This document shows positions 1-6,637 of a DNA stretch of 12,552 nt, piece by piece. Every line of letters begins with the position of its first letter. The stretch's first letter is position 1. Origin of the DNA: Chloroflexota bacterium (GTDB lineage Bacteria > Chloroflexota > Dehalococcoidia > UBA2979); assembly GCA_016875695.1 (NCBI GenBank), contig VGPB01000039.1, positions 1-12,552 of the forward strand, in the 5' to 3' direction. The notes under the pieces were generated by a model. That model saw only the letters and a list, made by a program, of their open reading frames with translations, did not search any database and was not told the DNA's origin. The position numbers and the translations under genes are program-made.

Positions 1-225
1 GGGGCCGAGCTCGGCGGCGAGGCGGGCAGCGGCGGGGCCGGGGCTGGCCCAGGCGGTGGCGGGGCGGAACTCGGTGACCTGCGCGCGGAGCGCGTCGACG
101 TTCGTGCCGGCGGCGAGCGCGACGACGCGGAAGCGAGCGGGCAGCGCGCGTACGACCTGGAGCGTCTGCTCGCCGATCGAACCCGTGGAGCCGAGGATAG
201 CGAGCCCGATCAGCGAGTTGCCCAC
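1..225 (-). CDS. dxr: 1-deoxy-D-xylulose 5-phosphate reductoisomerase, N-terminal part (cut by window edge)
   Basis: Cytosolic NADPH-dependent enzyme of the MEP isoprenoid pathway; it converts 1-deoxyxylulose 5-phosphate to 2-C-methylerythritol 4-phosphate. Only the first 75 residues are in the window. The N-terminus reads MGNSLIGLAILGSTGSIGEQ; residues 12-18 (GSTGSIG) are the NADPH-binding signature of Dxr, followed by QTLQVVRALP, also typical. The start is the GTG at 223-225, chosen because it puts the nucleotide-binding strand at the usual distance from the N-terminus. This start lies inside the end of cdsA (16-base overlap), so translation is probably coupled to cdsA. cdsA-dxr is a common bacterial order. 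The rest of the gene lies left of position 1. Confidence 0.93.
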   Translation of the reverse strand, partial: MGNSLIGLAILGSTGSIGEQTLQVVRALPARFRVVALAAGTNVDALRAQVTEFRPATAWASPGPAAARLAAELGP

Positions 226-1097
226 TGCACGAACCAGTATAGCAACGGCCCCGTGGCGAGCAGCGAGTCGAGGCGGTCGAGCAGGCCACCATGGCCGGGC
301 AGGAGGTGCGAGGTGTCCTTGACGTGCATCGCGCGCTTGAGCGCGGACTCGACGAGGTCGCCCGCGATGGCGGCGAGCGGGAGCAGCAGGGCGAGCGGGG
401 CGAGCCACCACCCTGCGCGCAGGGTGTCGACGAGGCGGTCAGGCGCGAAGCCGGGACGCGCCTCGGCGGGAAGCAGCAGCACGAGGGCCACGGTGGCGAC
501 CGCGCCGGCGGCGAGGCCGCCGGCGGCGCCTTCCCACGTCTTGTGCGGCGAGATGCGCGGGACGAAGAGGTGGCCGCCGAACAGACGGCCGACTGCGTAC
601 GCGCCGGTGTCAGTGGCGAAGGTGGCGGCGAGCGCGACGAGCACCCACGCGCGGCCGTCGTAGCCGTTGCGCAGCAACAGCCAGTGCGTGCCGAACGCTG
701 CGAGGTAGAGCACGCCGCCGAGCCACCACGCGGGCGCGGGCACGGCGAACGGCACGGTCTGGGGCGCGACGCGCGCGGCGTAGGTGTCGTCGGGCGTGCG
801 GAACCAGAGCAGCACGCCGAGCGTGAGCGCGGCGACGGCCATCAGCCCGAGGAGCGAGCGCTCCGGGAGCTCATCGAGCGTGCGCGCGGTGGCGGCGAAG
901 AGCGCGACGGTGACGGCGGCGGCGACGCGGACCTCGGTGGTGGAGCGCTCGCCGGGTAGCGCGGCGCGCACGAACTCGAAGGCGACGACGGCGAGGGCGA
1001 GCGTGACGAGCGCGCCGAAGACAGGCTCGGGCCCCGCGAGCGCGAGCGCGAGCAGCGGCAGGCCGACGGCGGCGACGGCGAGGCGCTGGCGCAGCAC
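210..1097 (-). CDS. cdsA: Phosphatidate cytidylyltransferase (CDP-diacylglycerol synthase)
   Basis: Integral membrane enzyme that makes CDP-diacylglycerol from CTP and phosphatidate, the precursor of bacterial phospholipids. The 295-residue product has many hydrophobic segments from residue 7 on, and the complete CDP-synthase signature at about residues 251-278: SALKR, then VKDTS, then LPGHGGLLDRLDS with the metal-binding aspartates. A second conserved stretch, HKTWEGAAGG, lies upstream of it. Length is normal for the family. The start is a GTG at 1095-1097 whose first base is shared with a TAG in another frame (TAGTG); no strong Shine-Dalgarno is visible, so the start is fairly but not fully certain. 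The 3' end overlaps dxr by 16 bases. uppS, the usual upstream partner, is missing. Confidence 0.95.
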   Translation of the reverse strand: MLRQRLAVAAVGLPLLALALAGPEPVFGALVTLALAVVAFEFVRAALPGERSTTEVRVAAAVTVALFAATARTLDELPERSLLGLMAVAALTLGVLLWFRTPDDTYAARVAPQTVPFAVPAPAWWLGGVLYLAAFGTHWLLLRNGYDGRAWVLVALAATFATDTGAYAVGRLFGGHLFVPRISPHKTWEGAAGGLAAGAVATVALVLLLPAEARPGFAPDRLVDTLRAGWWLAPLALLLPLAAIAGDLVESALKRAMHVKDTSHLLPGHGGLLDRLDSLLATGPLLYWFVQWATR

Positions 1098-1200
1098 TAC
1101 GCGCTGCCGCTCACGCTCGGGCTGCTCGCAGGGCGAGGCAACGGGAAATGCGGACCGCGGCCGACAGCACGTTCAACACGCAAGAGTCGAGCGTGGCGGG

Positions 1201-1280
1201 GAGCTGGCGACGGCCCTCCGGGCCGAAGGGACCCATCCGCCCGCCCTTTCTCGTGTGGGGGCGAAGCCCCCACGCCCGCA
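1201..1280 (+). repeat. Repeat family 2, copy A
   Basis: Shares GGAGCTG-N3-ACGGCCCTCCGGGCCG with the copy near 9246, then a CCCGCC-rich linker and a second hairpin. The first hairpin is GGCCC-TCC-GGGCC; the second, TGGGGGC-GAA-GCCCCCA (about 1256-1272), has a perfect 7-bp stem. The stem bases differ from those of the other copies but pairing is kept. It lies between frr and cdsA and could act as a terminator or an mRNA stabiliser; that function is inference. Confidence 0.75.
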
Positions 1281-1350
1281 ATGACTCCCGGCGAACGCCT
1301 GGGCCGGAGAGCGCACGGCGGGTGGAGGGGGAGGCGCTCGCCGCAGGCAC

Positions 1351-1386
1351 CGCTGCCCGCGGGGCGGGGCGAGGGGTGAGGGGCGG
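1351..1386 (-). repeat. Degenerate family 1 repeat unit, opposite orientation
   Basis: Reads CCCCTCACCCC then a C-rich arm and CCGCGGGC on the minus strand. The stretch cccgcggggcggggcgaggg is also found in the copy near 3494. It is shorter than other units, and the only one in the window that appears reversed. Boundaries are approximate. Confidence 0.45.
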
Positions 1387-1415
1387 CGGCGGGGCAGGCG
1401 GCGGGACGGCCGCGC

Positions 1416-1973
1416 TCAGACCTCAAGGAGCTCGCGCTCTTTGCCCTTCGTCAGCTCGTCGATGCGCTCGCCGAACTGATGGGTGAGCTTTTCGACGGAC
1501 TCGAGCTGGTGGCGTTCTTCATCCTCGGGCAAGTCCCCGGCGCGAAGCTCCTTGCGCAGCTCCTCGACGGCGTGGCGGCGCACGTTGCGCACGGCGACGC
1601 GTGCTTCCTCGGCGCGGGCGTGCACCTGCCTGGCAAGCTCACGGCGACGCTGCTCGGTGAGTGGCGGTACCGGCAGGCGGATCAGCCGACCGTCGTTGGA
1701 GGGGTTGATGCCGAGGTCGCTGGTCTGGATGGCTTTCATGATCGAGTTCATCGTGCCCTGGTCCCAGGGCTGCACGGTAAGCAGGTGGGGCTCGGGCGCA
1801 GCGAGCGTCGCGAGCTGGTTGAGCGCCATGCTCTGGCCGTAGTGCGCCACGGGCAGGTGCTCGATCAGCGCGGTGGACGCGCGGCCGGTGCGGACGGTGG
1901 CGAGGTTATTGCGGAACGCCTCGACGGCCTTCTCCATGCGGTCTTCGGCGTCGAGCAGGACGTCGTCGCTCAT
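1416..1973 (-). CDS. frr: Ribosome recycling factor
   Basis: Cytosolic factor that, with EF-G, splits the post-termination ribosome. The product is 185 residues, the family's standard length. Visible conserved motifs: VRTGRAS (residues 27-33), YG.....LNQLA (45-55), the W70-containing block, and IRLPVPPLTEQRRREL (98-113). The ATG at 1971-1973 is preceded by AAGGG about 9 bases upstream and gives the canonical start; the frame stays open upstream but that part has no family similarity. It lies 31 bases after tsf in the same direction, so the two are surely cotranscribed. pyrH, normally between these genes, is not here. Confidence 0.97.
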   Translation of the reverse strand: MSDDVLLDAEDRMEKAVEAFRNNLATVRTGRASTALIEHLPVAHYGQSMALNQLATLAAPEPHLLTVQPWDQGTMNSIMKAIQTSDLGINPSNDGRLIRLPVPPLTEQRRRELARQVHARAEEARVAVRNVRRHAVEELRKELRAGDLPEDEERHQLESVEKLTHQFGERIDELTKGKERELLEV

Positions 1974-2004
1974 GGGTAGCGACCCTTCGGGATGCCGGCG
2001 CGCC

Positions 2005-2511
2005 CTAGGCGGCGCCACCGAGCGCGAAGCGCGCGAAGCGGGCAACGCGCACGTTCTCGCCAGTCTGCGCGATCACCTCCTGGATCAGATCCTGGATGGT
2101 GCGGCTGCCGTCCTTGATGAACGACTGCGTGAGCAGCGCCTGCTGCTCGGGGTCGCCGACGACGTCGGCGGGGAGCTCGTCGACGGTGAGCGCGAGCGGC
2201 GTCATCGCGGCGACCTGCATGGCGATGTCGCGGGCGAGCTGGCGAAAGGTGTCGGTGCGGGCGACGAAGTCCGTTTCGCAGTTCAGCTCGACGAGCGCAC
2301 CGATGCGGCCGCCGACGTGGATGTACGCCTCGACGGTGCCCTGCCCGGTGCTGCGCTCGGAGCGCTTGGCGGCGGCGGCCATGCCGCGCTCGCGCAGCAG
2401 GCGGCGCGCCTGCTCGAAGTCGCCGGACGCCTCTTCGAGGGCGCGCTTGGCGTCCATGACGCCGGCGCCGGTGGCCTCGCGGAGGCGCTTCACGTCGTTG
2501 ACCGTGACCAC
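2005..2511 (-). CDS. tsf: Elongation factor Ts, compact form
   Basis: Nucleotide exchange factor that reloads EF-Tu with GTP. The 168-residue product has an N-terminal UBA-like domain (about 1-45; VKRLREATGAGVMDAKRAL) followed by the core with NCETDFVAR (77-85); T80-D81-F82-V83 is the EF-Tu-contacting motif. It is much shorter than the E. coli protein (about 280 aa): the second core subdomain and coiled coil are absent, as in Thermus and related short EF-Ts. The GTG start at 2509-2511 has a strong Shine-Dalgarno AAGGAG at 2518-2523. It follows rpsB by 69 bases, in the classic rpsB-tsf operon. Confidence 0.97.
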   Translation of the reverse strand: MVTVNDVKRLREATGAGVMDAKRALEEASGDFEQARRLLRERGMAAAAKRSERSTGQGTVEAYIHVGGRIGALVELNCETDFVARTDTFRQLARDIAMQVAAMTPLALTVDELPADVVGDPEQQALLTQSFIKDGSRTIQDLIQEVIAQTGENVRVARFARFALGGAA

Positions 2512-2580
2512 GTGTTGCTCCTTATGTAACGCCTGCTGCGCGCCCCGGGGGACGCGGCCCGGCGCGTTCGGGGGTCGAGG

Positions 2581-3306
2581 CTACGCCGGGGTGGCGTCGG
2601 CCTCGCGCTCGACCTCGCCGTAGGCCAGGCCCTCAATGCATGCATCGGCGACGCGGGCGGCGATCAGCTGGATCGAGCGGATCGCGTCGTCATTGGCGGG
2701 GATCGGGAAGTCGATCGTGTCGGGGTTGGCGTCGGTGTCGCACATGGCGACGATCGGGAGGCGCATGTTGTTGGCCTCGTTGACGGCGATCGCCTCCATA
2801 GTGGGGTCGACGATGAAGAGCATGCCGGGCAGGCGCTCCATGTTGCGCAGGCCGCCGAAGGCGCGCCGCATGCGCTCGTACTCTTTGCCGAGCAGCAGGC
2901 GCTCCTTCTTGGTCATGCGCGCGTCGTCGTCGCCGCTGTTGAAGCGCGCCTCGAGCTCCTTGTAGTAGGCGATGCGGCGGGCGATAGTGCCCCAGTTGGA
3001 CAGCGTGCCGCCAAGCCAGCGCGAGGTGACGTAGGGCATGCCGGCACGCGTCGCCTCGATGCGCAGCGTCTCGCGGGCCTGCTTCTTCGTGCCGACGAAC
3101 AGCACCTGCTGCCCGGAGGAGGCGACGGCGCGCACCTGCTGCAGCGCCTGGTCGAGCAGCGGCACGGTCTTGCCGAGGTCGAGGATGTGGATGCCATGGC
3201 GCTCGGTGAATATGAAGGGCCGCATGTGCGGGTTCCAGCGGCGGGTCTGGTGTCCGAAGTGGACGCCGGCCTCCAGCAGCTGCCGCATGGTCACGCCTGC
3301 CGCCAC
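2581..3306 (-). CDS. rpsB: 30S ribosomal protein S2
   Basis: Small-subunit ribosomal protein. The product reads GVTMRQLLEAGVHFGHQTRR near its N-terminus and contains FVGTKKQA, SRWLGGTLSNW, and FIVDP....A..EA..L.IP-type blocks (here PGMLFIVDP, NNMRLPIVAMCDT), all diagnostic of S2. I chose the GTG at 3304-3306 (241 aa) because GGGAGGG lies 5-6 bases upstream. An ATG farther upstream (3357) would add 17 residues without family similarity and would read through a hairpin. First gene of the minus-strand translation operon with tsf and frr. Confidence 0.97.
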   Translation of the reverse strand: MAAGVTMRQLLEAGVHFGHQTRRWNPHMRPFIFTERHGIHILDLGKTVPLLDQALQQVRAVASSGQQVLFVGTKKQARETLRIEATRAGMPYVTSRWLGGTLSNWGTIARRIAYYKELEARFNSGDDDARMTKKERLLLGKEYERMRRAFGGLRNMERLPGMLFIVDPTMEAIAVNEANNMRLPIVAMCDTDANPDTIDFPIPANDDAIRSIQLIAARVADACIEGLAYGEVEREADATPA

Positions 3307-3321
3307 GGGGCCCTCCCTGAT

Positions 3322-3337
3322 GCCCGCGAACGCGGGC
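3322..3337 (-). promoter_or_regulatory. Short hairpin just upstream of the rpsB ribosome-binding site
   Basis: GCCCGC-GTTC-GCGGGC on the minus strand: a perfect 6-bp GC stem with a four-base loop, ending about 5 bases before the AGGGAGGG Shine-Dalgarno of rpsB. It lies in the 5' leader, where it could modulate S2 translation, or it may be a stray REP-like unit. Function is inference. Confidence 0.45.
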
Positions 3338-3410
3338 GATGCTCGCATGTGTGCCACGCAGCGCGGCGCGGTGCTACACGCGCAAGCGCCGGCCGGTCCT
3401 CGGGCCGCTC

Positions 3411-3416
3411 AGTATA
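3411..3416 (-). promoter_or_regulatory. Candidate -10 element for the rpsB operon
   Basis: TATACT on the minus strand (5 of 6 to the sigma-70 consensus), about 105 bases upstream of the rpsB start, in one of the few AT-containing spots of the region. No good -35 hexamer is seen at 16-18 bases, so confidence is low. Confidence 0.35.
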
Positions 3417-3468
3417 CCGAGGGGCGGCGCACAGGGGCCAGTGCGGCGGCTCGCCGCGGGCCCTCGGA

Positions 3469-3520
3469 CCCCTCACTCCCCGTCCCCCCTCTTCCCGCGG
3501 GGCGGGGCGAGGGGGAGCGC
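3469..3520 (+). repeat. Family 1 repeat unit in the rpsB/fmdB divergent region
   Basis: CCCTCACTCCCC followed by the arm CCCCCTCTTCCC and its partner GGGGCGAGGGGGAG, so the unit can fold into a long hairpin. It lies between the candidate rpsB -10 and the candidate fmdB promoter. Same orientation as most other units in the window. Confidence 0.75.
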
Positions 3521-3538
3521 GGACGCTCGCGCGCTGCG

Positions 3539-3568
3539 TTGCCCGGCGTGGCGGGGCGCGCCTACACT
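3539..3568 (+). promoter_or_regulatory. Candidate promoter of the fmdB-like gene
   Basis: TTGCCC (3539-3544), 18-base spacer, TACACT (3563-3568): each hexamer matches the sigma-70 consensus at 4 of 6 positions. The predicted start site lies about 40 bases before the GTG at 3618. Expected to drive fmdB and probably dtd. Confidence 0.4.
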
Positions 3569-3617
3569 CGGACGCCGGGTGGGTATGCGCGCGCGTGCAG
3601 CGCGCGGGAGGTGCCGG

Positions 3618-3980
<363 letters not shown>

Positions 3981-4017
3981 CGCGACAAGACGCTGGCGGC
4001 GGTCCGTCATACCGACG

Positions 4018-4515
4018 GTGCGCGCGGTGCTGCAGCGCGTGACCGCGGCAGAGGTGCGCGCGGACGCAGCGCTGGTCGCGCGCATTAAGCGGGGGCTGCT
4101 CGCGTACGTCGGCGTCGCGGTGCAGGACGGCGTGCCTGACGTGGCGTGGCTCGCGCGGAAGATCGCGGAGCTGCGGCTGTTCCCGGACCCTCACCCCCTC
4201 CCCCTCACCCAGGGGGAGAGGGGAGTTGAGTACTCGGAGGGCGCGCGGTCGATGGAGCGCTCGGTCGTCGACGCGGGCGGCGCGGTGCTGCTGGTGTCGC
4301 AGTTCACGCTACTTGCCGACACGCGGCGCGGACGGCGGCCGTCGTTCACGGAGGCGGCGCCGCCTGCGCAGGCGACGGCGCTGCTCGACACGCTGGCCTC
4401 GACGCTGCGCGCGCGGGGGATCGAGGTGGCGACGGGCCGCTTCGGCGCACACATGCGGGTGGAGGCTGTGAACGACGGACCGGTGACGATCGTGCTGGAC
4501 AGCGCGGCGCGGTAG
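4018..4515 (+). CDS. dtd: D-aminoacyl-tRNA deacylase with an in-frame repeat insertion
   Basis: Cytosolic proofreading enzyme that hydrolyses D-aminoacyl-tRNA (and Gly-tRNA-Ala). The start is the GTG at 4018-4020, giving MRAVLQRVTAAEVRAD, the normal Dtd N-terminus; upstream frame-open sequence is unrelated. SQFTL and, near the C-terminus, NDGPVT (the Gly-cisPro region) mark the active site, with GRRPSFTEAAPP between them. The 165-residue protein is longer than the usual 145-150. The extra residues 58-77 (PHPLPLTQGERG then VEYSEGAR) sit where the family has a short DxxGKM-like turn, and are encoded by a family 1 repeat at 4188-4225 plus a few flanking codons. All catalytic motifs are kept, so the enzyme is probably functional. 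No clear Shine-Dalgarno. Confidence 0.94.
   Translation: MRAVLQRVTAAEVRADAALVARIKRGLLAYVGVAVQDGVPDVAWLARKIAELRLFPDPHPLPLTQGERGVEYSEGARSMERSVVDAGGAVLLVSQFTLLADTRRGRRPSFTEAAPPAQATALLDTLASTLRARGIEVATGRFGAHMRVEAVNDGPVTIVLDSAAR
4188..4225 (+). repeat. Family 1 repeat unit inside dtd
   Basis: CCCTCACCCCCTCCCCCTC then ACCCAGGGGGAGAGGGGAG. Arms CCCCCTC/GAGGGGG-type pair into a hairpin. Length and phase keep the dtd frame open. It encodes HPLPLTQGERG on the plus strand. Confidence 0.8.
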
Positions 4516-4527
4516 GGAAGCCCAGCT

Positions 4528-4542
4528 CTCACCCGGGGTGAG
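4528..4542. terminator. Small hairpin between convergent dtd and kinase genes
   Basis: CTCACC-CGG-GGTGAG, a perfect 6-bp stem starting 13 bases after the dtd stop. There is no T-run, so it is not a classical Rho-independent terminator, but its place between converging genes fits a transcript end. Confidence 0.35.
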
Positions 4543-4587
4543 GTGGATGGTGTGGCCCTGACCCCGAGGCAGTGTCGGCGCCGTAAG

Positions 4588-4626
4588 GCCCTCACCCCCG
4601 GCCCCTTTCCCGGAGGGAGAGGGGTG
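4588..4626 (+). repeat. Family 1 repeat unit between dtd and the kinase gene
   Basis: GCCCTCACCCCCGGCCCC, then TTTCCCGGAGGGAGAGGGG: the two parts pair as a hairpin. It lies 22 bases from the stop of the minus-strand kinase gene, in a gap between convergent genes, and may serve as a bidirectional terminator (inference). Confidence 0.75.
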
Positions 4627-4648
4627 TCGGTGGCGCACCGGCAGCGAT

Positions 4649-5188
4649 CTATAGCGCGAGGAGTGCGGCGCCGCAGGCGACGGCGTCTTGCACGCGGTCG
4701 GCGGTGAGCGCGGCGTTGGCGTCGGCGCTGGTGTCGAGCACGGCGCCGGGGAGCGCGCCGGCGTAGACGTCGCGCGTGAACTCGGCGTGGAGCGCGCGCA
4801 CGCGGTCCGGGACGCTCACGCTGCGGCCGCGGTCGCGGGCGAGCGTGACGTCGAGGGCGGGCAGCAGGGTGACGAGGTGCACGTGCGCGCCGGCGAGCTG
4901 CGCGCGATAGGTGACGAGGTCGACCGGCTGCGCGACGTCGTCGATGACGACGGCGTAGCGCGCGGCGATGCATCCGCGGGCGATGGCGCAGGCGTTACGC
5001 ACGGCGAGCGCGCGCTGCTCGACGGCCTGCGGGTCGCCAAGCCATGGGTCGCGGTGGCCGGCCTTGATCATCGCGCGCAGCAGGTCGACCTCGACGTGGG
5101 CCATGCGGTCGAAGCGCTCGCAGAGCGCCTCGGCGACGGCGGTCTTGCCGGCGCCGGCGGGGCCGCTGACGAGGATGATCTGCTGCAT
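4649..5188 (-). CDS. P-loop kinase-like NTPase (AAA_33 type)
   Basis: Small soluble ATP-binding protein (179 aa) that probably phosphorylates a small molecule. Walker A is GPAGAGKT (residues 9-16) directly after the first beta strand. The block HVEVDLLRAMI, then DPWL, a hydrophobic strand ending in DD (VVIDDV, Walker B-like), and a basic lid-like ARDRGRS follow in the order usual for chloramphenicol-phosphotransferase-like and gluconate-kinase-like proteins. The substrate cannot be read from the sequence. It lies downstream of nadC on the same strand, so a link to NAD or nucleoside salvage is possible but unproven. ATG start at 5186-5188; no clear Shine-Dalgarno, and TACGCT about 11 bases upstream could be the -10 of a leaderless transcript. 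Confidence 0.8.
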   Translation of the reverse strand: MQQIILVSGPAGAGKTAVAEALCERFDRMAHVEVDLLRAMIKAGHRDPWLGDPQAVEQRALAVRNACAIARGCIAARYAVVIDDVAQPVDLVTYRAQLAGAHVHLVTLLPALDVTLARDRGRSVSVPDRVRALHAEFTRDVYAGALPGAVLDTSADANAALTADRVQDAVACGAALLAL

Positions 5189-5218
5189 CGAGGGCCAGCG
5201 TAGCGCGGGTTGTCGGAA

Positions 5219-5336
5219 CCCTCACCCCCCGGCCCCCTCTCCCCGGCCAGCCCTCACCCCCGGCCCCTCTCCCCCGGGGAGCCCTCACCTCCCCCGACCC
5301 CCTCTCCCCGTTCCGGGGCGAGAGGGAGCCGGAGCG
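5219..5336 (+). repeat. Three family 1 repeat units in tandem
   Basis: Three head-to-tail starts of CCCTCACC at about 5219, 5251 and 5282. The first two units are short (about 28-30 bases, mainly the 5' arm); the third is full length, with CCCCCTCTCCCCG-TTC-CGGGGCGAGAGGG forming a long hairpin. They fill the nadC/kinase gap almost completely. On the transcribed minus strand the array is G-rich and may fold or end transcription after nadC. Confidence 0.8.
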
Positions 5337-5341
5337 GGCGG

Positions 5342-6217
5342 TTACTGCGCGGCGATCTCGAGGGAGATGTCGAGCGCGGGGGCGGAGTGGGTGATGCGGC
5401 CGACGGAGATGAGGTGCACGCCGGTGGCGGCGATCTCGCGCACGTTGTCGAGGTTGACGCCGCCGGAGGCCTCGAGCACGCGGCCGTCGCCGCCGAGCGA
5501 CTGGACGGCGGTGCGCAGCTGGTCCGGGGTCATGTTGTCGAGCAAGATGACATCGACACCGGCGGCGACCGCGAGCAGCGCGGTGGCGACGTCGGTGACC
5601 TCGAGCTCGATGCGCAGGGTGTGGGGCGCCGACATGCGCGCCTCGCGCACGAGCTCGTCGACGGAGATGCCGCGCTTGAGCGCGGCGGCGATGTGATTGT
5701 CCTTGATGAGCACGCCGTCCTCAAGCGTGTTGCGGTGGTTGCGGGCGCCACCGACGCGCACGGCGTAGCGCTCGAGGTCTCGCAGGCCGGGGGTGGTCTT
5801 GCGGGTATCGACGATCTGCGCGGGCCCGCCCTCGGCGGCGCGGTCGACGAAGCGGCGGGTGAGCGTGGCGATGCCGGAGAGGCGCTGCAGGAAGTTGAGC
5901 GCGACGCGCTCGGCGGAGAGCAGGGGCGCGAGGGGGCCGCGGACCTCGGCGGCGATGTGACCGGCCTCGACGGAGGAGCCGTCGGCGGCGAGCACGTCGA
6001 GCTCGATGGCGGGGGACATGGCGGCGAAGACGGCGGCGACGACGTCCATGCCGCAGATGACGCCGTCGGTCTTGACGAGGAAGGCGCCGTGGCCCTGCTG
6101 GTCGGGGGGGATGGTGGCGCGGGTGGTGACGTCGTGCCAGGCGCGGTCCTCGGCGAGGGCGCGGCGGGCGAGGTCGGCGACGGTGGTGGGGTCGGGGGGG
6201 AGCACGGCGTCGTGCAT
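5342..6217 (-). CDS. nadC: Nicotinate-nucleotide pyrophosphorylase (quinolinate phosphoribosyltransferase, carboxylating)
   Basis: Cytosolic enzyme of de novo NAD synthesis: quinolinate plus PRPP gives nicotinate mononucleotide, CO2 and PPi. The 291-residue product has the family motifs RKTTPGLR (139-146), GGARNHR (156-162), KDNH (172-175), ELEV (204-207), LEASGG (248-253) and ISVG (270-273), which build the PRPP/quinolinate site. Length is normal. I take the ATG at 6215-6217, preceded by AAAGGA at 6224-6229; the open frame upstream is not conserved. It belongs functionally with nadB and nadA farther right on the same strand, from which it is separated by a plus-strand toxin-antitoxin module. 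A weak -10 (CACAAT, 6251-6256) suggests it now has its own promoter. Confidence 0.97.
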   Translation of the reverse strand: MHDAVLPPDPTTVADLARRALAEDRAWHDVTTRATIPPDQQGHGAFLVKTDGVICGMDVVAAVFAAMSPAIELDVLAADGSSVEAGHIAAEVRGPLAPLLSAERVALNFLQRLSGIATLTRRFVDRAAEGGPAQIVDTRKTTPGLRDLERYAVRVGGARNHRNTLEDGVLIKDNHIAAALKRGISVDELVREARMSAPHTLRIELEVTDVATALLAVAAGVDVILLDNMTPDQLRTAVQSLGGDGRVLEASGGVNLDNVREIAATGVHLISVGRITHSAPALDISLEIAAQ

Positions 6218-6329
6218 GGTTGTCCTTTGGGCTGGTGGCCGGGCAGGGCCATTGTGCGGGCGTACGCCGCGTAGCGGCACGCAGGGGCGGGCATGCCGCG
6301 GATCGCTCAGTTGCGGGGGAGGCGCATAC

Positions 6330-6344
6330 TCACCCATAGGGTGA
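6330..6344. promoter_or_regulatory. Candidate autoregulatory operator of the toxin-antitoxin module
   Basis: TCACCC-ATA-GGGTGA: perfect 6-bp inverted repeat directly after a -10-like CATACT (6325-6330) and overlapping the putative toxin GTG start (6341). HigA-type antitoxins commonly bind such palindromes at their own promoter; binding here is inference. Confidence 0.5.
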
Positions 6345-6637
6345 TAGTGGAAGTGCACTTCCGCGGCCGCGCACTGCGGCGCCACTACGAGCGCAGCGCC
6401 GAGGCGGCGCGCGGATGGGGGCCGGAGGTCGGGCGGCGCTACGTCGAGCGGGTGGGCGTCCTGATGAGCGCCGAACGAGTGGCGGACCATACGCTGCGGG
6501 CGCTCGGACTGCATCCGCTCACCGGGGACCGCGCGGGGCTGCACGCGCTGCGGTAGACGGACCAGGTGCGTCTCGTGTTCCGCATCAACGACGCGCGCAC
6601 GGTCACGGTGTGGGAGGTGGTTGACTACCATGGCTAG
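6341..6637 (+). pseudogene. HigB/RelE-family toxin, interrupted by an in-frame amber codon
   Basis: The frame from GTG 6341 reads VIVEVHFRGRALRRHYERSA, then LGLHPLTGDRAGLHALR, the typical middle of HigB-like mRNA interferases (plasmid maintenance killer type). TAG at 6554-6556 stops it, and the same frame continues as TDQVRLVFRINDARTVTVWE and VVDYHG to a natural stop at 6635-6637. The continuation is exactly the family's C-terminal beta sheet, so this is one gene with a premature stop, not two. Relatives usually have Leu at that position, so a single base change (TTG to TAG) would explain it. Truncation removes about 27 residues including core strands, so the toxin should be inactive. An ATG at 6293 is an alternative start. 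The last 8 bases overlap the antitoxin gene. Confidence 0.82.

Larger units (their letters stand above)
1098..1415. other. Gene-free gap between frr and cdsA, filled with repeats
   Basis: No convincing gene. The minus-strand open frame 1097-1426 is rich in Pro, Arg, Gly and Ser, resembles no family I know, and is largely made of repeat sequence, so I do not call it. uppS (undecaprenyl or polyprenyl diphosphate synthase) commonly occupies this place; none of its motifs are seen. The gap holds a family 2 repeat (near 1201-1280) and a degenerate family 1 unit (near 1351-1386). Confidence 0.7.

Noticed and set aside
291..959. Long plus-strand frames opposite cdsA, and similar long frames opposite nadC (5210-6274), nadB (7715-8728) and nadA (9434-10477).
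   Set aside because: They lie antisense to well-recognised genes, and their Gly/Ala/Glu/Arg-rich translations are what GC-rich codon bias produces on the opposite strand.
1097..1426. Minus-strand open frame of 109 codons ending in a TAG that overlaps the cdsA GTG start (TAGTG).
   Set aside because: The overlap is suggestive of coupling and of an uppS remnant, but the translation is low-complexity, mostly repeat-derived, and shows no UppS motif or any known family.
5219..5336. Tandem repeats considered as a CRISPR array.
   Set aside because: Units are unequal, have no unique spacers of constant length, are C-rich throughout, and no cas genes are nearby.
6258..6283. GCGTACGCC-GCGTAGCGG half-sites upstream of nadC as a third NrtR operator.
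   Set aside because: GCGTA/TACGC half-sites are present, but overlap or have the wrong spacing (GT-N6-AC at best). Kept only as something to score with a proper motif model.
6554..6556. Programmed recoding of the amber codon in the toxin (pyrrolysine or suppression).
   Set aside because: Nothing near it supports recoding; a point mutation or sequence error in a toxin gene, which is often lost, is simpler.
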